Shown: piece after piece, positions 43,834 to 54,674 of the stretch
Layout: each line of letters starts with the position of its first letter
How positions within the stretch are numbered: the stretch's first letter is position 1
Origin: Gautieria morchelliformis
Taxonomy: Eukaryota > Basidiomycota > Agaricomycetes > Gomphales > Gomphaceae
NCBI GenBank assembly: GCA_015179125.1
Contig: WHVA01000056.1
Coordinates: 186,001-250,000 of the forward strand
Direction: 5' to 3'
DNA: 64,000 bases
Notes under the pieces: model-generated
Database searches by the model: none
Told to the model about the DNA's origin: nothing
Seen by the model: the letters and a program-made list of their open reading frames with translations, nothing else
Made by a program: the position numbers and the translations under genes

Positions 43834-45512
43834 TTAGCCTTGCGCTGCTTGGGTCAGTGCGTTTTCATGGTTTGGTGAATCAGTGTCTAGCCACGTGTGT
43901 GGTTTCAACAACTGAAGAGCAGATGGTCGTTCAGCAGGATCTAGCACAAGCATACTCCGAAGAAGGTCGATTAGATGGTCTACTTCTTGTTCGTTGTTGC
44001 ACTTCTCCACCCAGCGGTCCCGCCGCCACGTCCATTCGGCGTTCGAGCTTTCCGCTGAATAGTGAACTAGTCGTTCAAAACGTGCCAAAAGAAAGATAGT
44101 GGACGCGACTCTTGTGCGTACCTTGTCTTCGCAGGAATTTGATTGGGGCCCACGCCGGCGGGAGGTGTTCGACTATTCTCGCCATCTGTTCCAATACCAC
44201 AACTGCGCCGCCCCAGCCGGAGAATAGAGGCCAGCCGCCGCTTATCATCGCATATATCCGCATATATCTATCCAAAGCGCGTGATCAGGCAACTGTTTCA
44301 AGGAATTCGGATGCCTGACCGTGCACGCGAGGGACCAGATGTCCCCGCGCATGTCCCAATCAGGATCGGTAATTCCGAGAGCGAACTTAGGGAACACGAC
44401 TTCGGGGGGATGCACCGCAGATGTGCACCGTATGAGGGCTCGCGGCTCGTCCACTTGGAATGCTATGATGGTAAGGTTATATTGCAGTTTCTCACGAGAG
44501 AAACTATCAGTAGTCGCGCACCACCGCCAAAGTCCAAAATTTTGAGCAGAGGAGGTGCAATTTCAACGTTGGGTCCTGCCTTCTTCATTATGTAGTCGAC
44601 CATGGAGATTGGTTCTACCAGGTAAAGAGGGAGAGAGGGGGTCTGGTGCGTTGGGTCCACAGTAAGAACTACCGTGCATGCAGGAGCGACAAAGTGTCCG
44701 AGGATATTTTCCTCCGTGTGGTCATCCAACCCGGGAAGCGTACACCCGAGGTTTTCGATATGTAAGTCTTTCGAGGCAAGAAAGGGGTAGCTCGCACCTC
44801 CATGGGCTATGCCATGTTGGTGGAGATACGAAACACCCATCAGTGCTTGATGAATGAACGAGTTGCGGAGCTGACAAGAACCATTCATTTTATTCTGAAT
44901 ACAAATTTGTGCCTGGATTGTCTGTCAGCGCACCTTTTGGTAGATTGGATAGCGCGCAAGGGCACTCAAAGGAGCCACGACGTCTGTAACGAGAACATCG
45001 TGCAACCCGTTCGGCCCCTCAATTTGAAAGCTATCGAGCAGACTCAGAACGTGCCGCGAGCCCCGGTCCATCATGGTGCCGCTATCATGATCGTCATCAT
45101 GATGCCCAGCGACGATTTTGAGGACATGCGCTTCGCGAGTGCCGCCGTAAAGCTCTGCGACAACGATCTTGAGCGCCACAAAGCGCCTGGGAGACGTAGC
45201 TTAGCGAAAATGACAAAAACTAATGCGGTGCACGAACCCGGGTGGCAGCAGATCGCGCGCCAGCCACACTGTGGCGAACGACCCGCTTCCAAGCTTGTGC
45301 AAAATACGGTAGCGCGGCGAAGACGACGACGGGGGTGGATTAGTCGAGAGTGTGGCACCGGCGGGCAGGGTCGAGAAACAGTCACCCAGCTTGACGGGGT
45401 GGTCCCGCTGCCGACTTTACAAGGAGCCCAATGAAAATCATCACATCGCGGGGGAATTACGACTAGATCGTGTTGGGACGGCAAACACGTGATAACCCCC
45501 ACGTGACGTCAT
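43834..45512 (-). CDS. SRPK-like serine/threonine kinase (HGDL type), possibly frameshifted
   Basis: Minus-strand exons give HPVKLGDCFSTLPAGATL; then RYRILHKLGSGSFATVWLAR (Gly-rich loop). After a 54-bp intron comes RFVALKIVVAELYGG (VALK lysine). Then LHDVLVTDVVAPLSALARYP; YLHQHGIAHGD/LHIENLGC (HGDLH..N catalytic loop); LLKILDFG/AFQVDEPRAL (DFG); HPPEVVFPKFALG; DPDWDMRGDIWSLACT; GGWPLFSGWGGAVVVLEQM. The C-lobe end is LIDLLRSMLVLDPAERPSAL, stop at 43834. HPVKLGD at the start and HGDL instead of HRD fit fungal SRPK-type kinases, which phosphorylate SR proteins in budding relatives. The first ATG (45512) needs a 30-nt intron; another 30-nt segment interrupts HG/DLH. Near 44255 a tandem 10-bp duplication shifts the frame unless a different donor is used. 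Confidence 0.72.
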
Positions 45513-45949
45513 GACGGGGGCCCTCAACGATCGGGAGTGGCGCCGTTATGTAATTACTTCAGGCTGCGCACTAAAGTGCTAATCACGCAACCGACAATCA
45601 GGTAATAACCCGGGTATACTTACGGAAAGCTTAACAACAGCTTACAAGAAAATAAGTACTCAAAATTAAACATCAGGTCGGGGGATGCCGGTGCAGAACA
45701 AGAAAAAGCATAAGAAAAACGAAAAAAAAAAAAAAAAAAAAGTTACAGCTTGATTAGCCAACTTGGGAACGTGTTCACGATCCACAAGGGTCGAAAAAAA
45801 AAAGTGAAACGATGTGTACGCATAGGTGCAAGAAGCAGGGTGCAACCGTGGGTATATATACACTTCAGACCATGCGAACGGCGGGCGATATAATGGAACG
45901 TGGTGTCCGTGAGGGAGGCTTCGGGGCTTCGGGACGCTCATGAGCATGA
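45415..45949. other. Intergenic region with long poly-A tract
   Basis: Apart from the tentative first kinase exon, this region holds a homopolymer of about 20 A at 45722-45741 and another A-rich run at 45793-45803. CACGTGACGTCATGACG near 45500 is a cluster of palindromic CACGTG/TGACGTCA-like words that could be promoter elements for the kinase. No gene is recognised. Confidence 0.4.
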
Positions 45950-48103
45950 TCATACGCTGCCAGTGGCCTTGAGCAGCTTCCCGTTATCCCGCACGCTGAG
46001 CCCCGGAAGGACACTCATCGCTTGCTTCGCGGCCTGGGCATCCGACACCTCCGAATGCTACACCCAAGAAGAATCATTATCAGCCCATCCCATGCGCATG
46101 GTCTTCAATGCACTCACAGGATCATCCAGCCCACACCGCTCCAGCCCCACGACGCCCACGCCCTTCCCCCCCAGCCCCACGGCATACTTCGCAATCGCCA
46201 CCTGCAGCGCCGCGCGCGAGAGCGAGAAGAGCGTGCGCGGGCTCGGCGCGAAGGCGCTGCCCGTCGGCACGGCGCCGCCTACGTTCTGGATCGGGTCGGA
46301 GGGCGCGAGGAAGATGACGAATGGTTGGGCGGGGAGGACGGGGGGTGCGGGTGCGGCTGGGGTGGGCTCTGGGGGCGTGGCTTCCGTGGGTGGAGCCTCG
46401 CCTGCAGGAGCGGCTTCAGCGGATGTCTCAGCGCTAGGCTCGGCCGTAGCAGCGACAGCGGCAGGCTCCTCTTGCGCGTCGAGTCGAGTCTCCTTTTCAG
46501 TCTGGAGGGTCGCTGCATCAGCCGGCGTTGCCTCTGCTTCCTCGGGCTTCTCCTCTTTCTTTTCCGCCGGCGCGGGTTTCTCTTCCGTCTCGGCAGCCTT
46601 CTTCTCTTCCTTCGCTGCCTCTTTTTCATCCTTAGCCGCCTCGGGTGTTTCGTCCTTCTCCGGTTTAGTCTCCTCCTTCTCTTCTTTTTTCTCCTCGGCT
46701 GGGGCTGGCATGGGCTTCAAGTACGGAATCAGCGCATTCGTGAATGCGATCGGTCCCACGAGGTTGTTGCGGAGCTGAGCGCATCATGTCAGCACCACGC
46801 CTATCAACAGCAACTATATGTTATGGCCCACCTCATCCTCCAACTCGCTCCCCTTCAGATCCCAGATCTTGAGCGCAGGGTCGCCGCGCGAGCCGGCGGC
46901 GTTGATCAGAAGATCGATGCGCCCGTCGGTGAGCTCGACGATGTCTTTGACGACATTGTGGACGGACTAGGAAAGAATACGTGAGTGAGGTGAAAGCGTG
47001 AAAGCCATGGACAAAAAAAGAAACTCACCCTGGAAGAGGCGACATCCAATTTGATGGCACGGACATTGTGGCCATCTTTCGCAGACGCGCTCACGACGGG
47101 CTTCAAGGCAGGCGCCTTGTCGGCCGTGCGCGACAGCGCAATCACAAACGTATTCGGCTGGCCCGCCTATTCAATGTTCTCAGCCATCCAATCCAGCCCC
47201 CCACCACGCACACAGACTCACAAACTGTTTCACGAACTCGAGCCCTACGCCTTTGCTCGCACCCGTAATAACGACGACGCGTTTTCCCTTCGCGGCGCCT
47301 TTCTTGACGATCTTGGGCACCGCCTCGACCTTGGCAGCAGCGGCCTTGGCCTTCGCACCGGGCTGCCCGCGTGCCCGCGTCTGCACGTCCTTGGCCGTGC
47401 GTTGGAGCCCCTCGCGCGCAGCGGTGAAGAAAGCGGCAGACCTGCGCTTGCTGACCTTGGGCTGTTCAGGCTTGTCTTTCGTCGCGGCGGGCGCAGGCTT
47501 AGGCTTGGCATCCTTCTCCGGGGCAGCGCCTTCCTTCCCGTTCTCCTTCGGCACCTCCTCCTTGGGGGCTTCTTGCGCAGCCGGCGCTGTGGGCTCGTCC
47601 TCGGCAGGCTTCGCTGGCTGCTGTTCCTGCGACGGAAGGGGCGGTGTGGGCTCCTTGTCCTTGTGCGCCTCCTTGGCCTGCGAGCGCAGGATGGTCGAGA
47701 AGCGGCGGATGGTGGAGAGACCGATATCACGGGGGTCGCGGCGGGTCGGCTTGCCTTCCTTTTCGGGCTTTCCTTCTTTTTCCGGCTTGGGCTCAGCGGC
47801 TGCAGCTGCGGGGGCATCCGAGTCTTTTGGGGCGTCAGCGGGAGGGGCGTCCTTCACGTCGGGTGACGCGGTCGGAGCTTGCTCGGATGCGGCGCTGTCT
47901 ACGGCGTCCTTGGGAGCATCGGCGGGTTTGCCATTGGGTTCTGTTTCGGGTGGAGGGGCGGATTCGGTCGGGGTAGAGTCTACTGGCGCTGCGGGGGCAG
48001 GGGCGTCGATGGAGTCTTTGCCGGATTCCTTGGGCGGGGAAGACGACGAGGAATTTGAAGAAGGGCGGATGATGGTGGAGATACGTCTGATGGCGGCAGA
48101 CAT
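45950..48103 (-). CDS. SDR-fold protein with disordered extension and insert; catalytic Tyr/Lys lost
   Basis: Five-exon model, checked: 47222-48103, 47029-47166, 46832-46966, 46118-46774, 45950-46057; 1,920 nt, 639 aa. Residues 1-270 are low complexity, rich in Pro/Ala/Lys/Glu, with two similar basic motifs IRRISTIIR and IRRFSTILR (RRxS, potential kinase sites). Then a Rossmann core GKRVVVITGASKGVGLEFVK (TGxxxGxG), IALSRTAD, AIKLDVASS, IDLLINAAGSRGD (NAAG for NNAG) and LRNNLVGPIAFTNALIPYL. A 128-residue Glu/Lys/Ala/Pro insert (~408-535) interrupts the domain, which resumes at FVIFLAPSDPIQNVGG. The YxxxK site reads F568-S-L-S-R572. The C-terminus SVLPGLSVRDNGKLLKATG matches SDR ends. The fold is kept but canonical dehydrogenase chemistry is unlikely; NAD(P) binding may persist. 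ATG at 48169 would add 22 residues. Confidence 0.85.
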
Positions 48104-49249
48104 GGTGTGGAATGGAAAGAGTGAAGGGTGGAGGAGGTGATGGTACGAAGCAAAAAGAGATTGGCGCAAAAGAAGTGGTAGCTAAGCGATTTGAAACATT
48201 TGAAGCTCCGACGAGTCCGTGACTATTTGTGAAGCTCCTTTCTCAGCTGAGCGATGATCTCATTGCACCCTGTGACCCAGGGCGCGAAGCGACGAGGCAA
48301 TATGTCACGAAAGCTGTGGATTTATTGCGAGGAAACTAGCAAAACAGGACCTCGAATTAATGCTGTGTGAACGATGGGCCCTGATTGAACACTATGGCAA
48401 CAATCTCATGCTGTGGGTGCGACAGGAAAAGACTTGTGAATATTTCGTTGCGACATCACATGCATGGAGCCCATGATCATGTGTACAGTGACTGCGAATG
48501 TCACGCGAGATTCGACTTGGCACTTGGCCTGGGACTGGTTTCCCCTCGTCTGGCGTCTGTCTTCGGTGCGTTATATTATCCGCTCAGAAGCTTGTAGCGG
48601 ACACCGTTGCCTGTCGCAGATAAGAATGTCACGGTGTCTCACCTCTCCACGTGATTTGATTCCCATGTAAACATTCTTTGATGCTTCTTTACTTCGTCAA
48701 CATCAACATTGCTGTGATCCGAGCATACCCATCGAGCAGATGTACCGTCTCCCACTGCACGGGTTTCCCATTTCAGAACAGGAGGTCGCGAGATCAAGAC
48801 ATAATGGCGTCGATTGGTCCCACGTTGAGTGTAACTTACTGAGTCCCGGGAGAATGGATGACTGCGGTTCAAGAAGGAAAACAGGCAAACGCCATGGGAG
48901 GGTGAACTCTCATCCTGATGTTCGCCACGCGTGGTGTATTGTGGTAAATCACAGCGGAAACAACAAGATAAACATGGACCATGGGCCTTTGGACTGAAAT
49001 CCTGTGCTTTTCCGCAGCCACAGAGCGCACACGAGGAGCAAGGAGACTAAGTATGTGATTAAATGAAACGATTCTTTTGCACATTTTACAATAAACGCTT
49101 ATTAAACAGTGGACCCTTGTTTTCCAGGGCATATGGTTTCCATATTCCTTGAAAACCGGGGTTCATGAAGCACCGGAGAGTTGAGCATAGAACATTCAGT
49201 CGTGAACCGTATGAAAATTCAAATTAGTGCTCCCCAGTTCGGAGAGAGC
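48104..49249. other. Gene-free stretch upstream of the SDR gene
   Basis: No recognisable gene. Small frames near 48385-48670 and 48740-48997 lack family features. CACGTG near 48650 and AT-rich sequence at 49080-49110 are the only notable words. The mosaic-repeat unit begins at the right edge. Confidence 0.45.
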
Positions 49250-52172
49250 CAATTTGCAACGATGTGCACGCCACCGACGCTCAATCTATCAACAGATTTC
49301 ATTTACCGTTGAATATACATACTGCCGGCGCCTTCGAACAAGAAAATGCACCCCATATTACACCTTCCACGGTCGATCAGTAATGATGTGTATTATTCTC
49401 TGTTTCTGCTTCGGTTTTTGTGGCTGACTGTAAGATACTTATTGCCATTAAGTATAGGATGTCTCATCGATGTTCATCACTCAGCGAACGCTTCCCCTTA
49501 CAATGTATCGCCTGTCTGAAAATAAATATATTTCCACTGAGTCAACTTAAAACATAACGAAGCACACAAACATAATCAAGCACAATACATGGCAATGTAG
49601 ATGACGCCATCAAGGCAGCCATACTAGGCTAAGGAAACAAAGAATGAAGACAACTCACCTCTGCAGGATGAGAACCGAGCTGTGAGCAGTGTTATTCAAA
49701 GCCCGGTTGCCATCATGGAAAGCGGCGAAAAACGTGAGTTGTCTTCAAACCTGTATATCGTGCTCAAAGCTCGGTTCCCATGTTGCAAAGCTGTGAGTTG
49801 TCTTCGTTCTTTCTTTCGGCCTTAGACTAGTATGGAACTCGGCCTGGTGATGGTTAGGGTAATCGGTTCTATTCCTAAACCCTCACCGGGCCGCGTTCAA
49901 TACCATGAATCCGGTCTATTACCTTGACAATTACCAGGCCATGGGGACGTGGTCGGTGACCTGATATCAAGCAGGGAGGAGATTAGAATGAATATCCTTA
50001 ATGTTTCGCGTAGGAAAGCTACCTTCCCGAGCACGAGCATCGAACTCAGTCGCGCCATCTTCATCAGCGGCTACAACATGGAAACCTACCACCAGCTCAC
50101 ATCTCCCGCCCCCATGGCCAGCTACAACTGTGACATGCAAGCCGGAGATGTCGTGACATGATGTCTAATTTCTCATGTTGTGGAGGCCGATGACGAGCCT
50201 AGTGCGAGCGACGGGCAATGTAGTCCTTGCCTCGGCTGCACAGGCGGAGTGAGTGGCAGTCAGCACATTAATACGTGATGCACGTACGAGCCATGCTATT
50301 GAACCTGGCCTGGTGATGATTGGGTAATCGGTTCTATCACCAGGCCGCGTTCAATACCACGAATCGGGTTATTACCTTGACAATTACTAGGCCATGGGGA
50401 CGTGGTCGGTGATCTGATATCAAACAGGGAGGAGATTAGCATGAATATCATTAATGATTCGCATAGGAAAGCTACCTCCCTGAGCACGAGCATCGAACTC
50501 AGTCGCGCCATCTTCATCGGCCGCCATAACATGAAAACCCACCACCAGCTCACATCTCCCGCCCCCATGGCCAGCTACAACTGTGACATGCAGGCCGTAG
50601 ATGTCGTGACATGATGTCTAATTTCTCATGTTGTGGAGGCGGATGAAGACGTGGCCGATGACGAGCCTAATGCGAGCGAGCGGGCAAATCAGAATGTGAC
50701 AAAAACGAAAATAGAAAAATTCAAGGTGGAGTGGAGACCGCCGTGTACTGACTGGTCTCTATAGAACATAGATACCACACGGCACCGCGCTACGTTGGAC
50801 AGGACATGGATGTGCATACTCGCGAAGGCGGGAAACATTGACTACATGTGTCCCGCCGTGGCGAGTATGCACACTCATGTTCTGTATATCTCGAACTCCA
50901 ACATAGCCCGGAGGAAGAGAGGAGGAGAGAGAGTGGAGTGTATAGAGACTCTATATCTATGCACACTCCATCCCTTCTCCCGCGTCTTTCGGAAAGACTC
51001 CCTGAAAGAAAGCCGCCGAGTTACATTGCAAAAGCTGGACGATTCAGGATCGCTAGTATATTGGTACTGATAGCTTTTTGTTGCTGGAAGATGATCAGAA
51101 CCAAGTTGACTTACTCAACTTGGGTGAAGTGAGGGTCAGTACTCAGGTTGAGTAGATTTGCGCTCGAATTCACCATGGAAGAGCTCCCTTGCGAGATCCT
51201 TGGTCTGAGTCATGCATGCCTCCCGGACTTGACCACTATGTCTTGATCTGCCCATTTATGCAATAGCCTCCGTTTTTTAATAAACCGACCACCGACAGTC
51301 GCTGCTGGGTCTATTAAAAGACGGAGGCCAGCGGAGTGGTTATTAGAAGATGAGGATGGGCAAGAAACCTCCAACACATCATCGACCATCCACCGAACGC
51401 CCACGCGCGCGTAGTCTACTGATGAAGGTGAAGAGGGCAAGAACGCCTCAACACTTCACAAGTCATCCACGGAACGCCCAGGTAGCTCTACATGACGTGC
51501 TACGTGTCGGTAAGTTTTCCTTGAAGCAGACTTTGGTTATGGCGAATGATCCCGGGATACCCTCCTCGCCACCCACATATATGCATGTACTCTGGCGTAA
51601 TAGTTCCGGGATAGCGGGATAGCCACTAAGAGAATGACAGTATGCGAGAGCAGTATACAAGGTGAACGATGGCCCTTGACCTCTCTGGAGGGTAGAGTGT
51701 TTTGCGAACAGTCAGTCATGGCGGGGGTCTCATATACATTGTATTTAGGCGCCGGCTTCCTTTGTTTTGCTGCTCTAAGTTACGTATCGTCTTCTGTGGT
51801 CTCGTGGGTCGAGGTCCCGGTTCAGGGTCTGTATCTCCCGGTATTCGCCGTCGACGGTAAGCTTAGCCGTGCGTTCAAATATTCCGGTAATGTCGTAAGT
51901 GTCTGTCATACAGTACTGTACTCGGCATGAAGGAAAGACATCAATGTAGAATAAGTAAACTATCTGTCCCTTCAGTTTCCTGCCTTACCATAATACTCAT
52001 GAGAAAAGTAAAGTACATCTCGCCTTGCACTGTAGAAAATTGCGACACTAGATTTCCGTAGCATTTACACAAGCGGCAATCAGCGTTCTTACACAAAACC
52101 GACTTCCTTGCCCCACAGGTCACACGTGATCCCGTGCAAGCTGTCGGGTCACTTGCGCTGCGATGGTAAGCT
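49250..52172. repeat. Mosaic repeat, tandem unit 1 (~2.9 kb)
   Basis: The unit begins near CACGCCACCGACGCTC and ends CTGCGATGGTAAGC. It matches unit 2 (52199-54494) in order: CACGGTCGATCAGTAATGATGTGT; GACGCCATCAAGGCAGCCAT; GGGGACGTGGTCGGTGA; TCAACTTGGGTGAAGTGAGG; GTCAGTCATGGCGGG.GTCTC; GTCACACGTGATCCCGTGCA. It additionally contains an internal duplication (about 49850-50230 repeated at 50300-50670) and an imperfect inverted repeat at 50800-50895 (GTGCATACTCGC / GCGAGTATGCAC). A 70-codon frame (49949, 50402) begins VGDLIS; it starts at GTG, so coding status is doubtful. Confidence 0.8.
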
Positions 52173-52198
52173 ATCACTGAGCAGGAAATGGATCAAAC

Positions 52199-54494
52199 TA
52201 ATTTCCAACCATGTGCAGGCCACCGACGCTCCGAGCCTGTCAATCTATCAATAAATTTCATTTACCGTTGGGGTGAATGTACACTATACTGCCCTTCGAA
52301 CAAGAAAATACACCCCACATTACACCTTCCACGGTCGATCAGTAATGATGTGTACTATTCTGTTTCTGCTTCGGTTTTTGTGGCTGACTGTAAGATTGTA
52401 CTTATTGTCATTAAGTATAGGATGTCTTATCGATGTTCATGATCACGCTTCCCCTTACAAATGTATTGATTTATAGGGTCACAATCAGGGAGAGCACTGC
52501 ATATTCATGTCATTTTGAGGGATGTGGTTGCCAGATGACCATGTATCAGGACCGCCTGTCCGAAAATAAATATATTGCCACTGGGTCAACTTAAGCACAC
52601 AAACATAATCAAGCACAATACATGGCAATGTATGTAGATGACGCCATCAAGACGGCCATATAGGCTAAGGCCCAAAACAACTCTCATTTTTCACGGCCTT
52701 GCAAGATGGTAAGCGAGTGTTGAGCACAATAACCTGTACATTGTGACCAGAACCCCCTTCCCATCATACATGAAAAATGTGATTTGTCTTCATTCTTTGT
52801 TTCGGCCTTAGCCTATTATAGCATCCTGGATGGCGTCATGCCATCAACATGGCAATGTAGTCCTTGCAGAGTGCCCGGCACCAGGCAAGGAGTTGGGGCG
52901 CGCTGCTCGCACTCAGCAAGCATTTCTCAGCGCGAACGACGGGCAATGTAGTCCTTGCTTCGGCTGCATAGGCGGAGTGGTAGTAAGTCAGCACATGAAT
53001 ACATGATGCACGTACGAGCCATGCTATTGAACCCGGCCTGGTGTTGGTTGGGGTAATCGGTTGTCTATTTCCAAACCCTCACCGGGCGGCGTTCAATATC
53101 ATGAATCGGGTCTACTATCTTGACAATTACCAGGTCATGGGGACGTGGTCGGTGATCTGATATCAAGCAGGGAGGAGATTAGCATGAATATCATTAATGA
53201 TTCGCATAGGATAGCTACCTCCCTGAGCACGAGCATCGAACTTAGTCGCGCCATCTTCATCGGCTGCCACAACATGAAAACATACCACCAGCTCACATCT
53301 CCCAACCCCATGGCCAGCTACAACTGTGACATGCAGGCCGTAGATGTCGTGACATGATGTCTAATTTCTCGTGTTGTGGAGGCGGATGAAGACGCGGCCG
53401 ATGACGAGCCTAGTGCGAGCGAGCGGGTAAATCAGAATGTGACAAAAAGGTCGCTAGTATATTGGTACTGATAGCGTGTTTTTGTTTCTAGCAGATGACC
53501 AGAACCAAGTTGACTTGCTCAACTTGGGTGAAGTGAGGGTCAGTACTCAACGTGCTCAACCCTACTTCGCCATGGAAGAGCTCGCTTGCGAGATCCTTGG
53601 TCTGAGCCGTGTATGCCTCCCGGACTTGACCACTATGTCTTGATCTGCTTATTTATTCAAAGACGGAGACTAGGGGCTCAAGGCGTTATCAGAAGACGAG
53701 GCAGGTCAACTTGAAGGAGGTCCCAACACATCATAGTGCAGCTATGTTCGGTGGATGATTTCTTTCATCCAAAGCGGTATAGCTGCTCTACATGGTGTGT
53801 TAGTGTCGGTAGGTTTTCCTCGAAGTTGGTTATGGCGAATGATCCAATTATCAGAGGACACAATGCGACACCCTCCTCCGACGCCATACTTACCATGTCC
53901 TCGTAGTGGCCCGGAATAGTTCCAGGATAGCGGGTTAGCCGCTAAGAGAACATCAGTATGCAAGCGAGGTGAACGGTGGCCCTTGACCTCTTTGGAGGGT
54001 AGAGTGTTACGCGAACAGTCAGTCATGGCGGGCGGTCTCATATACGTTGTATTTAGGCGCCGGCTTCCTTTGTTTTGCTGCTCTAAGCTATCGTCTTATC
54101 TTCTGTGGTCTCGTGGGTCGAGGTCTCTCCGTTATTCGCCGGTTCAGGGCCTGTATCTCCCGGCCCGGGTATTCGCCGTCGACGGTACGTTCAGCCGTGC
54201 GTTCAATATTCTGGTAATGTCGTGATTGTCTGTCATACTAGTCGGGATGAAGGAAAGATATCAATGTAGAATAACTATCTGTCCCTTCAGTTTCCTGCCT
54301 TACCATAATACTCTCATGAGCCAAGGAAAGTACATCTCGCCTTGCACTGTAGAAAATTGCGACACTATTAGTTTTCGGTAACATTTACACAAACGGCAAT
54401 ACAGTAATCAGCGTTCTTACACAAGACTGACTTCCTTGCCCACAGGTCACACGTGATCCCGTGCATGCTGTCGGGTCACCTGCGCTGCGATGGT
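52199..54494. repeat. Mosaic repeat, tandem unit 2 (~2.3 kb)
   Basis: Direct tandem copy of unit 1, starting GCAGGCCACCGACGCTCC and ending GTGATCCCGTGCATGCTGTC then CTGCGATGGTAAAT. It lacks the internal duplication of unit 1 but has extra sequence near 52460-52550. The third copy of the 70-codon frame lies at 53145-53357. Divergence between the units is roughly several percent with many small indels. I recognise no protein or transposon end. Confidence 0.8.
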
Positions 54495-54674
54495 AAATGC
54501 CTCGAACAAAGGGCCTTGCTGGCTGCCAGAGCGGACTATACCCAGAGTTCGGTCACGCGTCACAACGAACTAAGCGTGGCGTCTACCATCGGGGTTTCCT
54601 GGACTTTTTTTATTTTGCAGTAATACTCAAAGTTTCTGTGCACCAGACCTCGACACGATCACGGAAAGGAAGTA

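Noticed and set aside
46022-46984. Long plus-strand frames (292 and 320 codons) opposite the SDR gene
   Set aside because: They arise from GC-rich low-complexity sequence; the minus strand gives a complete SDR with consistent splice sites.
47051-48140. Plus-strand 271- and 295-codon frames with leucine- and serine-rich translations
   Set aside because: Antisense of the disordered Pro/Ala/Lys/Glu N-terminus of the SDR protein; composition-driven openness.
49949-50161. Short repeat ORF as a mobile-element protein
   Set aside because: No catalytic motif, no ATG, and no element ends; kept only as an observation about open-frame conservation.
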